From: an uncultured Selenomonadaceae bacterium
GTDB taxonomy: Bacteria > Bacillota > Negativicutes > Selenomonadales > Selenomonadaceae
Assembly: GCA_905233325.1 (NCBI GenBank)
Contig: CAJODU010000021.1
Span: forward strand, 1-23,034
Direction: 5' to 3'
Length of the DNA: 23,034 bases
Shown here: positions 14,750 through 22,658 of the stretch, piece after piece
How positions within the stretch are numbered: position 1 is the first letter of the stretch
Layout: each line of letters begins with the position of its first letter
Program-made: the position numbers and the translations under genes
The notes under the pieces: model-generated
Told to the model about the DNA's origin: nothing
Database searches by the model: none
The model's input: only the letters and a program-made list of their open reading frames with translations

Positions 14750-15214
14750 ATGGCTAGCCTTATTCGCGTCGGTATGGCTGACTACAAGGTTGGTCGTGCC
14801 GGCTTAGGCTCTTGTATAGGCATTTCTCTTTATGATCCGCAAACTAAAATTGGCGGTCTTCTGCACATAATGCTTCCGGACAGCAATCAAGCCAGAGCGA
14901 GTGATAATCCTGCAAAGTTTGCTGATACAGGATTGCCTCTCATGTTGAATGATGTTATAGCGATGGGAGCCAGTAAGTCCAGATTGGTTGCTAAAATCGC
15001 CGGCGGTGCGCAGATGTTTGCATTTTCAAATGCGACTGACATTATGCGCGTTGGTACGAGAAATGCTGATACCGTCAAGAAAATTCTTCAACGTATGGGT
15101 ATACGTTTGATTGCCGAAGATACCGGCGGAAATTATGGACGGACTGTGCAGATTGATCTGTCGAATGGTGTTTATAAAGTTAAAACTATTGATCGTGGCG
15201 AGAAGGATATTTAA
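14750..15214 (+). CDS. cheD: Chemoreceptor glutamine deamidase CheD
   Basis: The 154-residue enzyme deamidates specific glutamines of chemoreceptors and regulates CheC. The catalytic triad is visible as C22 in LGSCIGISLYD, H39 in LLHIMLPDS and T60 in KFADTGL, and the C-terminal GGNYGRTVQIDLSNG is typical. ATG 14750 is preferred: AGGAG at 14736-14740 is nine bases upstream. A TTG at 14741 abuts that site and is not a likely start. The pair cheC-cheD is characteristic of Bacillus-type chemotaxis rather than the E. coli type. Confidence 0.96.
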   Translation: MASLIRVGMADYKVGRAGLGSCIGISLYDPQTKIGGLLHIMLPDSNQARASDNPAKFADTGLPLMLNDVIAMGASKSRLVAKIAGGAQMFAFSNATDIMRVGTRNADTVKKILQRMGIRLIAEDTGGNYGRTVQIDLSNGVYKVKTIDRGEKDI

Positions 15215-15227
15215 AGGGTGATTATTT

Positions 15228-15677
15228 ATGCCTGAACCTCAGCAAGTTACATCAAAAACAATTTTGCCGCCCGATCCTCTTAAATCAGACTTGGAAGACC
15301 TGCAGCAATATGCTGTAAGTCTCTTTATCGAAAAGTTAGCCATATCTTTAGGCTTTGCCATACTTTCAGCCTTGATAGTATTTATTACGGCCTTGATCTA
15401 TGATGTCAGATTTTTGACGGCTTGCTTTCGTGCGTTAGTTGCTTTCTTTGTATCAGGTGTTGCTGCGGCTTTAATTTCCAATGTTTTGGATATGCAGGAA
15501 GATTATTACAAAATGAAAGGTGAGGCGGAGGCTTTAGCTCAGGCACCGCCGGAAACTCCTCAAGAAACTTCAGATGATTCTGAGCAGACAAATTCAAATA
15601 ATCCCGATAATACTGAACAATTTAAGGCTTTTGATGAAAACAGTTTACCTAATATCAAAAATAACAATGCTAAATAA
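15228..15677 (+). CDS. Unidentified two-pass membrane protein between cheD and sigD
   Basis: I do not recognise this 149-residue protein. It starts at ATG 15228 after AAAGGGTG and ends 75 bp before sigD. Two hydrophobic helices are predicted by eye, at about residues 37-57 and 65-85. They are flanked by a short polar N-terminus (with PPDPLKSDLEDLQQY) and a C-terminal tail of about 60 residues rich in Glu, Asp, Asn and Gln, probably disordered. The start of the tail (MQEDYYKMKGEAEALAQ) could be a short helix. Its place in the operon, 13 bp after cheD and in the same direction, suggests a flagellar or motility role, but no catalytic motif is visible. It is not obviously SwrB, which in Bacillus follows sigD and has one membrane segment. 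Confidence 0.85.
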   Translation: MPEPQQVTSKTILPPDPLKSDLEDLQQYAVSLFIEKLAISLGFAILSALIVFITALIYDVRFLTACFRALVAFFVSGVAAALISNVLDMQEDYYKMKGEAEALAQAPPETPQETSDDSEQTNSNNPDNTEQFKAFDENSLPNIKNNNAK

Positions 15678-15693
15678 TTTAATGTGTTGTTAG

Positions 15694-15722
15694 TTTACGT
15701 TTTTTACCTACTTTAATATAGT
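15694..15722 (+). promoter_or_regulatory. Candidate internal promoter before sigD
   Basis: TTTACG (15694-15699) and TATAGT (15717-15722) are separated by 17 bp, matching the sigma-A consensus at nine of twelve positions. Transcription would begin near 15729, just before the GAGAGGTG ribosome binding site. The gap is AT-rich, so a chance match is possible. Confidence 0.35.
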
Positions 15723-15752
15723 TTAATTTGATAGAAGAGAGGTGTGTTCTAC

Positions 15753-16490
15753 GTGAATGTTGATATTGAAACGGTTTGGAAAAAATACCGTCTAAAAAAA
15801 GACATTGAAACACGCAATCAACTCGCAGAGCATTACCTTCCACTTGTGAAAATAGTTGCAGGAAGAATCGCCATAAGTTTGCCGCCACATATTGACAGGG
15901 AAGATTTGATCAGCAGCGGCTTCTTTGGTCTTATTGATGCAATCGAACGCTTTGAAATTAAGCGAAATATAAAATTTGAAACTTATGCCAGCGTCAGAGT
16001 TCGCGGTGCAATGATAGATTATCTGCGTTCTAAAGATTGGATACCGGTTACAATGCGGCAAAAAATTCGCAAGTATGAGCAGACTATCTGTCAACTTGAA
16101 TCAGAACTTGGAAGAAGTGCCACTGATGAAGAAATTGCCGCAGCTTTGGGAATTACTATCAAGGAACTCAAAAATTTGATAGGACAGTATAATTCTTCTA
16201 CGATTTTGCCATTGGAAGAATATCTTCAAACGGATAATATAGAATCAATGGAGTATAATCCTTCAGAAAAGGCAGAGTATAGCGAATTGAAGGAAACATT
16301 GGCAAAAGTTATAGATCGACTGCCGGAAAAAGAACGCCTTGTAGTATCACTTTACTATTATGATGAGTTGACATTAAAGGAAATTAGTTTAATCCTGAAA
16401 CTTTCAGAGGCAAGAATCTCACAACTTCACACTAAGGCAATATTTAGAATGCGCGGCTATCTGGCAAAAATAAAATCAAGCCTTTTCTGA
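15753..16490 (+). CDS. sigD: Flagellar RNA polymerase sigma factor SigD/FliA (sigma-28)
   Basis: This 245-residue sigma-70 family protein directs transcription of late flagellar and chemotaxis genes. Region 2 spans about residues 20-90, including LPPHIDREDLISSGFFGLIDAIERF and FETYASVRVRGAMIDYLR, the SigD/FliA signature; region 3 follows with ELGRSATDEEIAAALG; region 4 is in LPEKERLVVSLYYYDELTLKEI and SEARISQLHTKAI. GTG 15753 is chosen because GAGAGGTG ends eight bases before it; the upstream GTG at 15744 falls within that site. The gene lies near the 3' end of the operon, as in Bacillus, where distance from the main promoter affects how much sigma is made. Its activity is presumably held by FlgM, which is not in this window. 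Confidence 0.95.
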   Translation: MNVDIETVWKKYRLKKDIETRNQLAEHYLPLVKIVAGRIAISLPPHIDREDLISSGFFGLIDAIERFEIKRNIKFETYASVRVRGAMIDYLRSKDWIPVTMRQKIRKYEQTICQLESELGRSATDEEIAAALGITIKELKNLIGQYNSSTILPLEEYLQTDNIESMEYNPSEKAEYSELKETLAKVIDRLPEKERLVVSLYYYDELTLKEISLILKLSEARISQLHTKAIFRMRGYLAKIKSSLF

Positions 16491-16551
16491 TTGATACAGC
16501 GGCAGGGCAGCCGTATATTTGATAATTGAAGTCAAAGGAGGACGCATTATT

Positions 16552-18204
16552 ATGGGAGCAGAAACATACCCTGTAGCAGGCGGAATAGAATCCGGCTATA
16601 AGTTTGAATTTAGACCGGATGGCATATATTTGACGATATACCCGGGTGAAAATGAGTCCTTCAGGTTTGAGCTCTCGGATATGCGTCAAATCTTGCGTGA
16701 CTGTGGAATAATTGATTATGATATAGCTCTTTTGTCAAGAACAATGCGGGAGGCTTCAGGTGTACCCTGCAGAATTGCCAACCCCATTGAGATGACTGAG
16801 GAAGATTTAGCGAGAGTATTATCTGACAATGATGTCAGTTCTACCGAAGAATATGCGGAGCTCATTGTTGACATCAGCCGCGACAAGATGAAAGCCACTA
16901 TTAAGTACAATACTAAGAACGGCTCAAGGTTGCCGTCCGTTCAAATGGTTATGGATGCACTTGCCGAAAAAAATGTCACTTACGGAATAGATGAAGATGC
17001 AATCAAAGAGGGTGTGGAGAGTCTCATGCCTTTTGTGGCGGCTAACGGAGATCCCCCCATTGCAGGTGAAAATGCTTATATTGATCGTAAGTTTGATCTT
17101 GGCGTTAAGGGCAAGCCTGTTATTGATGAATATGATCGTGTCGACTATAAAGATTTAAATTTGTTCGTCCTCGTCAAGAAAAATGATACCCTTGCAATTC
17201 GTATACCACAGACGCAGGGCAAGCCCGGTACAAATGTATTCGGTGAAAAAGTTCCGGCACAAAATGGTCGTCCCATTCCCATGCCTGACGGCAAAAATAC
17301 CCAAGTTGTCGGTGAGAATCAGCTAATCGCCACTATCAACGGGCAAATTGTGGATACCGGCACAAAGATCAGCGTTGACCCCAGATTTATTGTCAAAGGC
17401 TCTGTCGGCGTCGCGACGGGTGATATTGATTTTGACGGCTCAGTCGAAATCGCCGGAGATGTCAAGCAGGGATTTAACGTCAAGGCTACAGGTGATATTG
17501 AAATCAAGGGCAATGTCAACGGTGCAGAAGTCAGCGGCCGCTCTGTTATAATTGGCGGCGGAATTACAGGTGCCAATCGCGGAAAGGTTTATGCTCAAAA
17601 TGATGTCCGCTGTGCCTTCACAGAAAATGCAGTAGTTGAGGCAGGGCGTGATATTTACGTTGCGGACGTTGCTCTTCACTCTACACTTAGAGCCGGCAAA
17701 AAGATAATGGTTGAGGATAAGCATGGACAGATAACCGGCGGTCTTACCATTGCAGGTGAAGAAGTCCGTGCCAAAATTATCGGCAATCAGGCTTATGTCA
17801 TTACAAGAGTTTCCGTTGGTGTTGATCCCAGTCTTCAAAAAGAGTATCATGAAGTTTGCAAGAGTTACAAGGAAAATAAAAAACGTCTCCTTCAGATAAC
17901 GCAGACACTTAACACTTTAGGAAAAATTGATATAAGCAAACTTCCGCCGGAGCGTGTTGCTCAGATCAATGCAATAACTCGTTCACAATTTCCGCTTGCC
18001 GGTCAGATCAAACGTGACGAGAAAAGAATCATAGAACTGGAAGCACTACTCTCTGATATGAAGAATGGCAAGATTAAAGTCTCTGACACAATTTTCCCCG
18101 GTTCAAGGCTTTCTATAAATTCAATCGTCAAGAATGTTCAGGAAGAGTATAAATATTGCACTATGACTTTGCAAGAAGGTGAAGTGACAGTTGGTCCTTA
18201 TTGA
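16552..18204 (+). CDS. FapA/DUF342 family protein, last gene of the fla/che operon
   Basis: The 550-residue product belongs to the DUF342 (FapA, flagellar assembly protein A) family. The N-terminal half includes RIPQTQGKPGTNVFGEKVPA. The central part, about residues 265-400, is a repeated Gly/Asp pattern (DIDFDGSVEIAGDVKQGF, DIEIKGNVNGAEV, AGRDIYVADVALHS) expected of a right-handed beta-helix. A charged coiled-coil-like region follows (about 430-520). No signal peptide or membrane helix is seen, so it is probably cytoplasmic. Its biochemical role is unknown; a Vibrio member affects flagellation. ATG 16552 has AAAGGAGG ten bases upstream; a TTG at 16519 is less likely. The strong terminator right after it marks the operon end. 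Confidence 0.9.
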   Translation: MGAETYPVAGGIESGYKFEFRPDGIYLTIYPGENESFRFELSDMRQILRDCGIIDYDIALLSRTMREASGVPCRIANPIEMTEEDLARVLSDNDVSSTEEYAELIVDISRDKMKATIKYNTKNGSRLPSVQMVMDALAEKNVTYGIDEDAIKEGVESLMPFVAANGDPPIAGENAYIDRKFDLGVKGKPVIDEYDRVDYKDLNLFVLVKKNDTLAIRIPQTQGKPGTNVFGEKVPAQNGRPIPMPDGKNTQVVGENQLIATINGQIVDTGTKISVDPRFIVKGSVGVATGDIDFDGSVEIAGDVKQGFNVKATGDIEIKGNVNGAEVSGRSVIIGGGITGANRGKVYAQNDVRCAFTENAVVEAGRDIYVADVALHSTLRAGKKIMVEDKHGQITGGLTIAGEEVRAKIIGNQAYVITRVSVGVDPSLQKEYHEVCKSYKENKKRLLQITQTLNTLGKIDISKLPPERVAQINAITRSQFPLAGQIKRDEKRIIELEALLSDMKNGKIKVSDTIFPGSRLSINSIVKNVQEEYKYCTMTLQEGEVTVGPY

Positions 18205-18218
18205 TGTAATTTTTCTAT

Positions 18219-18263
18219 AAAGCGCAATGATTGTCCAAGTGACAGTTGTTTCGCGCTTTTTTT
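18219..18263 (+). terminator. Strong intrinsic terminator of the fla/che operon
   Basis: AAAGCGC (18219-18225) pairs with GCGCTTT (18253-18259). Pairing continues inward through 18226-18235 with 18241-18250, with two bulged bases and some G-U pairs, leaving a five-base loop. Seven T follow at 18257-18263. It lies 15 bp after the FapA-type gene. Confidence 0.88.
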
Positions 18264-18272
18264 ATAAAATAG

Positions 18273-18302
18273 TTGCAAAAAACGGTAAAGTAGTGGTAAT
18301 AT
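18273..18302 (+). promoter_or_regulatory. Candidate sigma-A promoter for alaS
   Basis: TTGCAA (18273-18278) and TAATAT (18297-18302) are 18 bp apart. TG at 18294-18295 gives an extended -10 (TGnTAATAT). It follows the operon terminator and leaves a leader of only about 40 nt, so there is no room for a T-box riboswitch. Confidence 0.5.
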
Positions 18303-18349
18303 ATATATTTGATGATTTTAAACTTTGATAAATATTGGAGGTAATATTT

Positions 18350-20977
18350 TTGAAGTATATGACAGGCAAGGAATTGAGAGAAGCATATATCAATTTTTTT
18401 GTGCAAAAATGCGGACACTTGAGATTGCCGAGTGCATCTCTGATTCCTGAAAATGATCCTACACTTTTGATGATTGGCGCAGGCATGGCTCCATTTAAAG
18501 CCTTCTTCACCGGCAAGGTAAAGCCGCCGCGTACCAGAGTAACAACTTGTCAACGTTGCGTTAGAACAGGTGATATTGAAAACGTCGGACACACCGCGAG
18601 ACATCAGACTTATTTTGAAATGCTGGGCAATTTCTCTTTTGGTGACTACTTCAAGGCGGACGCTATTCCCTGGGCTTGGGAATTTTTGACTGAAGTCTGT
18701 GAACTGCCTAAGGATAAGCTGTGGGTATCAATCTATCCGAAAGATGACGAGGCTAAAGAAATTTGGTGCAAGCAGCCCGGATTCAACAAAGATCACATCG
18801 TCAAGCTCGAAGACAATTTCTGGGAGATTGGGCCCGGTCCATGCGGTCCTGACTCTGAAATTTATATTGATCTCGGTGAAGAGCGCGGCTGCGGCAAAGA
18901 TACTTGTGCCCCAGGCTGTGATTGTGATCGTTATCTTGAAATTTGGAATCTGGTCTTCACTCAATACGATAAAACCGAATCCGGTGAATATAAACCGCTC
19001 GCTCACAAAAATATTGATACCGGCTGTGGTCTGGAGCGTCTCGCCTCTGTCCTTCAAAACAAGCTCTCCAACTTTGAGACAGATCTGCTCTATCCTATCA
19101 TTGAATACGTTATGACTCGCACTAATATCAAATACGGCGACAGCGTTAAGACTGACGTGTCAATGAAAGTTATTGCCGATCACGCTCGCTCAATGTCGAT
19201 TATGATTATGGACGGGATTTTGCCTTCCAATGAGGGTCGCGGCTATGTTTTGCGTCGAATCCTGCGCCGTGCAATCCGTCATGGCCGTATGTTGGGAATT
19301 AAAGATGCATTTTTGGAAGGAGCCGTCGATGCCGTTTGCAAGATTTATGATGGTGTCGCTGATTTTGAGGAACTCACCAACAAGAAGGATTATATCAAAA
19401 AAGTTATTCGCCTTGAAGAAGATCGCTTTGCTGCAACGCTCGCTCAAGGTATGGAACTTTTGACTCGCGAAATCTACAAAGTTAAATCTCACAATCAGAC
19501 TGAACTTGACGGTGAAGTAGGTTTTAAACTCTATGATACTTATGGCTTTCCATTTGAACTCACTGAAGAAATTATCAACGAAAACGGCTTGACTCTTGAT
19601 AAAGCCGGTTTTGACAAGGCAATGGAAGATCAGCGCAATCGTGCCAGAAGTGCCCGTGCAGAAAATCAGCGTTTCAACGTTCCTGACTTGTCACATATCA
19701 ATATCAGCAATCTCAAAGTTGATGAGGCTGCCACTGAGTCGAAAGTTGTTGCTATTTGGAAAGACGGCAAGCTGGTCGACGAACTCTCCGACGGTGAAGA
19801 GGCGGGTATTATTCTTGAAATGACGCCATTCTATGCTGAGGGCGGCGGACAAGTCGGCGATGAAGGTCAATTCACCAGCGAATTTGGAAAAATCAAAGTC
19901 ACCAACGCCAAAAAACTCCCTGACGGCACGGTTTACCACATCTCTTATGTTGAGGAAGGTTTTGTTAAGGTCGGCGATATCGTTAAGATAGCAATAGACG
20001 CCGAGAAGAAATTATCCTCCGCCCGCAACCATACAGCAACCCACTTACTCCAGGCAGCACTTCGCAAAGTCGTCGGCGACCAAGTTCATCAAGCCGGTTC
20101 ACTTGTCACGCCGGACAGGTTGCGCTTTGACTTCTCAAACTTTGAGCCTGTCACGGATCAACAGCTTGCTGACGTTGAGGAACTCGTCAACGAAGAGATT
20201 TTGAAGGGAATTGACGTTGATATTAAACATATGAACATTGACGAGGCTAAAAAACTTGGGGCAATGGCACTTTTCGGCGAGAAGTATGGCGACGTTGTCA
20301 GAGTTGTCACCGTTCCTGATTTCAGTTGCGAACTCTGCGGCGGTTCTCACGTCAAAAATATTGGGCAGATTGGCAGATTTAAGATTGTCAGTGAGACCGG
20401 CGTTGCAGCGGGTGTCAGAAGGATTGAGGCAATCACAGGCCGCGCAGCTCTCAACGATGCGAATCATCAGACTGAACTTTTGACTAAGACCGCAACCCTG
20501 CTCAAAACTAACGTCGAGGCTATCCCTGCACAGGTCGACAAGCTAATCAGCGAATCCAAAGAGATGAAGAAGCAGATTGACAAGCTCCACGCCATTGAGG
20601 AGAAGGCCGACGCTCAAAAACTTTTGATGGGTGTCGAGGAGATTGGCGGCGTTAAATTCGTTGCCGGAAGTGCTAAGGCTAAGGATATGGATGAACTCAG
20701 AAAGTTAGCTGACACCATCTGTGACAACCTTGAAAGCGGTGTGGTACTCCTTGCGGCTGTCAATGATGGCAAAGTCAATCTTGTTGCCAAGGCGGACAAG
20801 GCGGCTGTCAAGCTGGGTGTCCACGCAGGAAATATCGTTAAAACTGCGGCTAAGGAAGTCGGTGGCGGCGGCGGTGGGCGTCCCGATATGGCTCAAGCCG
20901 GCGGTAAAAATCCTGATGCTCTGCCTGAGGCCTTCAAAAAAGCAGAAGAGACCCTTCGCGGTCAGATTAAAGCATAA
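18350..20977 (+). CDS. alaS: Alanyl-tRNA synthetase
   Basis: The 875-residue cytoplasmic enzyme charges tRNA-Ala. The class II catalytic core is at the N-terminus (TCQRCVRTGDIENVG, HQTYFEMLGNFSFGDYF, and DTGCGLERLASVLQ). The editing domain has the metal-binding H561 and H565 in HTATH, with C663 and H667 in CGGSH. The C-terminal C-Ala domain ends with a Gly-rich loop, GGGGGGRPDMAQAGG. Length and domain order are normal. The preferred start is TTG 18350 because GGAGGT at 18337-18342 is seven bases upstream; ATG 18359 would be 16 bases from it and gives 872 residues. The gene stands alone between two terminators with its own promoter. Confidence 0.98.
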   Translation: MKYMTGKELREAYINFFVQKCGHLRLPSASLIPENDPTLLMIGAGMAPFKAFFTGKVKPPRTRVTTCQRCVRTGDIENVGHTARHQTYFEMLGNFSFGDYFKADAIPWAWEFLTEVCELPKDKLWVSIYPKDDEAKEIWCKQPGFNKDHIVKLEDNFWEIGPGPCGPDSEIYIDLGEERGCGKDTCAPGCDCDRYLEIWNLVFTQYDKTESGEYKPLAHKNIDTGCGLERLASVLQNKLSNFETDLLYPIIEYVMTRTNIKYGDSVKTDVSMKVIADHARSMSIMIMDGILPSNEGRGYVLRRILRRAIRHGRMLGIKDAFLEGAVDAVCKIYDGVADFEELTNKKDYIKKVIRLEEDRFAATLAQGMELLTREIYKVKSHNQTELDGEVGFKLYDTYGFPFELTEEIINENGLTLDKAGFDKAMEDQRNRARSARAENQRFNVPDLSHINISNLKVDEAATESKVVAIWKDGKLVDELSDGEEAGIILEMTPFYAEGGGQVGDEGQFTSEFGKIKVTNAKKLPDGTVYHISYVEEGFVKVGDIVKIAIDAEKKLSSARNHTATHLLQAALRKVVGDQVHQAGSLVTPDRLRFDFSNFEPVTDQQLADVEELVNEEILKGIDVDIKHMNIDEAKKLGAMALFGEKYGDVVRVVTVPDFSCELCGGSHVKNIGQIGRFKIVSETGVAAGVRRIEAITGRAALNDANHQTELLTKTATLLKTNVEAIPAQVDKLISESKEMKKQIDKLHAIEEKADAQKLLMGVEEIGGVKFVAGSAKAKDMDELRKLADTICDNLESGVVLLAAVNDGKVNLVAKADKAAVKLGVHAGNIVKTAAKEVGGGGGGRPDMAQAGGKNPDALPEAFKKAEETLRGQIKA

Positions 20978-20999
20978 ATCAAAAATCAATCAACAAAAA

Positions 21000-21034
21000 A
21001 GCCCGTTCCTTGCACTGAGGACACGGGCTATTTT
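21000..21034 (+). terminator. Intrinsic terminator after alaS
   Basis: AGCCCGT (21000-21006) pairs with ACGGGCT (21023-21029), and TCCT (21007-21010) pairs with AGGA (21018-21021), leaving one bulged C and a seven-base loop. TTTT follows at 21031-21034. An A-rich run on the 5' side lets it partly serve the other strand too. Confidence 0.82.
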
Positions 21035-21038
21035 AATG

Positions 21039-21067
21039 TTGACGATTGAGGAAATAAAGTATATAAT
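21039..21067 (+). promoter_or_regulatory. Sigma-A promoter for rplI
   Basis: TTGACG (21039-21044) and TATAAT (21062-21067) are separated by 17 bp, eleven of twelve consensus positions. Transcription would start near 21074, with GGAGGT at 21084-21089 and the ATG at 21098. It begins only five bases after the alaS terminator T-run. Confidence 0.78.
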
Positions 21068-21097
21068 CAGTTTATTCAGAAATGGAGGTCGATTTTG

Positions 21098-21544
21098 ATG
21101 AAAGTTATTCTTCAGCAAGATGTCAAAAAATTAGGAGCTAAGGGTGATGTTATTGATGTTTCTGACGGCTATGGCAGAAATTTCCTGCTGCCTAAGAAGT
21201 TAGCCGTTATTGCAAATGCAGAAAATTTAAATCTCGCTAAAGATCAAGCACAAACTAAAGCCCGTCGCAAGGCTCAAGAGGCTGATGAGGCTCAATTATT
21301 GGCTGCCCAGCTCGAAAAGCTGACTATAAAAATTCCTGTCAAAGTAGGCGAGGGCGGCAAGCTCTTCGGCTCCGTCGGCGGTGCTGATGTTTCAAAAGTT
21401 CTCAAAAATCAGCACGATATTGACATTGACAAGCGTAAAATTTCATTCACTGAGGAAGTAACCTCACCCGGTCCCTATACTGTCCTCATCAAACTTCACC
21501 CGAATGTATCCTGCAAGGTGAATATTGACGTAGTTGCAGGTTAA
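21098..21544 (+). CDS. rplI: 50S ribosomal protein L9
   Basis: The 148-residue protein has the L9 N-terminal RNA-binding domain (MKVILQQDVKKLGAKGDVIDVSDGYGRNFLLPKKLA), a long connecting helix (residues about 45-75, charged, AKDQAQTKARRKAQ) and the C-terminal domain with GKLFGSVGGADV. It binds 23S rRNA at the base of the L1 stalk. ATG 21098 is chosen because GGAGGT ends eight bases upstream; the TTG immediately before it is not needed. Length is exactly usual. It has its own strong promoter and converges on tatC with only eight bases between the stop codons. Confidence 0.98.
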   Translation: MKVILQQDVKKLGAKGDVIDVSDGYGRNFLLPKKLAVIANAENLNLAKDQAQTKARRKAQEADEAQLLAAQLEKLTIKIPVKVGEGGKLFGSVGGADVSKVLKNQHDIDIDKRKISFTEEVTSPGPYTVLIKLHPNVSCKVNIDVVAG

Positions 21545-21552
21545 TCGGAAAG

Positions 21553-22308
21553 CTATTTTCTCAAGATGTACTTCAGCACCAGATAACCTATCTCATAAAG
21601 TAAGATCATCGGCAAGGCAATCATTGATTGTGTGAAAATATCCGGCGTAGGCGTGATTATTGCTCCTATCACAAACGACAGGAAAATCACGATGCGCTGA
21701 TATTTTTTTAGCCATTCTGAGGTCAATATTCCGATCTTTCCAAGTACTATGATAATCAGCGGCAACTCAAAGATAAAGCCGAACGGCAGCAGGAACATCA
21801 CAACGAAGTCAAAATAATTGCCGAACGAAAACATTGCCTGTAGATTTTCATCACCGAAACCTATAAAAAATTTCAGTGCTACCGGCAGCACAAGGAAGAA
21901 AGAAAATGCCAACCCTACGAAAAAGAGTACAACCGAGGCGGGAACTATTATTCCCAAGACCATGCGCTCTGCCCTTGTCAATGCCGGCAGAAAGAAACGC
22001 CAAGCATGATAAAAAATCACCGGCAATGCAATGAGAAAACCCGCAGCAACGTCGATCTTGATATAAGTAAAAAAAGCCTCACCGGGTTTCATATAATAAA
22101 GTTTGCCGACGTTGAGCGTCAAGTAGTGCATTATGTCATCAAGGAAAAAATAGGAAATACAACTTCCGACAGCAATTGCCAACAGACTTTTAATTAGTCT
22201 TGATCTTAGTTCCTCAAGGTGTGCTGTCAGTGACATTGTGCCGTCATCAGTCAATTCAGGCGTTTCTCCTTGATTTTCAGATATTATCTTTTCCTCAGGA
22301 GAATTCAT
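21553..22308 (-). CDS. tatC: Twin-arginine translocase subunit TatC
   Basis: The 251-residue integral membrane protein is the receptor of the Tat system, which exports folded proteins with twin-arginine signal peptides. After about 25 polar residues comes the TatC signature SLTAHLEELRSRLIKSL. Six hydrophobic helices follow, with PGEAFFTYIKIDVAAGFLIALPV and FGFIFELPLIIIVLGKIGI. Its ATG overlaps the tatA stop as ATGA, so the two genes are translationally coupled. It reads toward rplI, and I see no terminator in the eight bases between them. No TatB-like gene is next to it, suggesting a minimal TatA-TatC system of the Bacillota type. Confidence 0.97.
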   Translation of the reverse strand: MNSPEEKIISENQGETPELTDDGTMSLTAHLEELRSRLIKSLLAIAVGSCISYFFLDDIMHYLTLNVGKLYYMKPGEAFFTYIKIDVAAGFLIALPVIFYHAWRFFLPALTRAERMVLGIIVPASVVLFFVGLAFSFFLVLPVALKFFIGFGDENLQAMFSFGNYFDFVVMFLLPFGFIFELPLIIIVLGKIGILTSEWLKKYQRIVIFLSFVIGAIITPTPDIFTQSMIALPMILLYEIGYLVLKYILRK

Positions 22309-22496
22309 TTCTTTTCAGCAGCATCAGCAGATGCAAGCTGCTTCTGTTCTGCAGCCTCGCCCTCTTTGTTTGCTTCTTTAAATTCTTTTATGCTCTGCCC
22401 CAAGGCCTTGCCGACTCCGGGCAGTTTACCGGGTCCAAAAATCACAAGCCCTATCACTAAAATCAAAATTAATTCAGGGACTCCAAGTCCAAACAT
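22305..22496 (-). CDS. tatA: Twin-arginine translocase subunit TatA
   Basis: This 63-residue protein has one N-terminal transmembrane helix (about residues 5-21), then FGPGKLPGVGKALGQSIKEFK, the TatA hinge and amphipathic helix with the conserved FGPxKLP. A short charged tail follows. TatA oligomerises to form the translocation path. The start is ATG (first base at 22496), with GAGAGGTGA five bases upstream on the - strand; a GTG three codons earlier lies inside that site. The last four bases overlap tatC. A TatE or TatB label cannot be excluded from sequence alone, but the position with tatC favours TatA. Confidence 0.95.
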   Translation of the reverse strand: MFGLGVPELILILVIGLVIFGPGKLPGVGKALGQSIKEFKEANKEGEAAEQKQLASADAAEKK

Positions 22497-22522
22497 AAAG
22501 ATCACCTCTCAAAATTTGTCTA

Positions 22523-22551
22523 ATTATATCACAATTAATATCAGCAAGCAA
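22523..22551 (-). promoter_or_regulatory. Sigma-A promoter for tatA-tatC
   Basis: Reading the - strand, TTGCTT (22551-22546) and TATAAT (22528-22523) are 17 bp apart, and TG one base upstream of the -10 gives an extended -10. The tatA ATG is 27 bases from the -10 element. It points away from the isomerase gene on the + strand. Confidence 0.65.
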
Positions 22552-22658
22552 CGAAATTTTGATTGATGTCGATATTTAGCAGGAAAAAATCTTGAAGTGT
22601 AGAAAAATAACGTAACTTAAATTGAAAGATGTCAAATATTGGAGGAGGTCTTTCTGAA

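Noticed and set aside
18264..18349. T-box or other riboswitch in front of alaS
   Set aside because: The space between the terminator and the start is under 90 bp and the predicted leader about 40 nt, too short for a T-box; no T-box sequence is seen.
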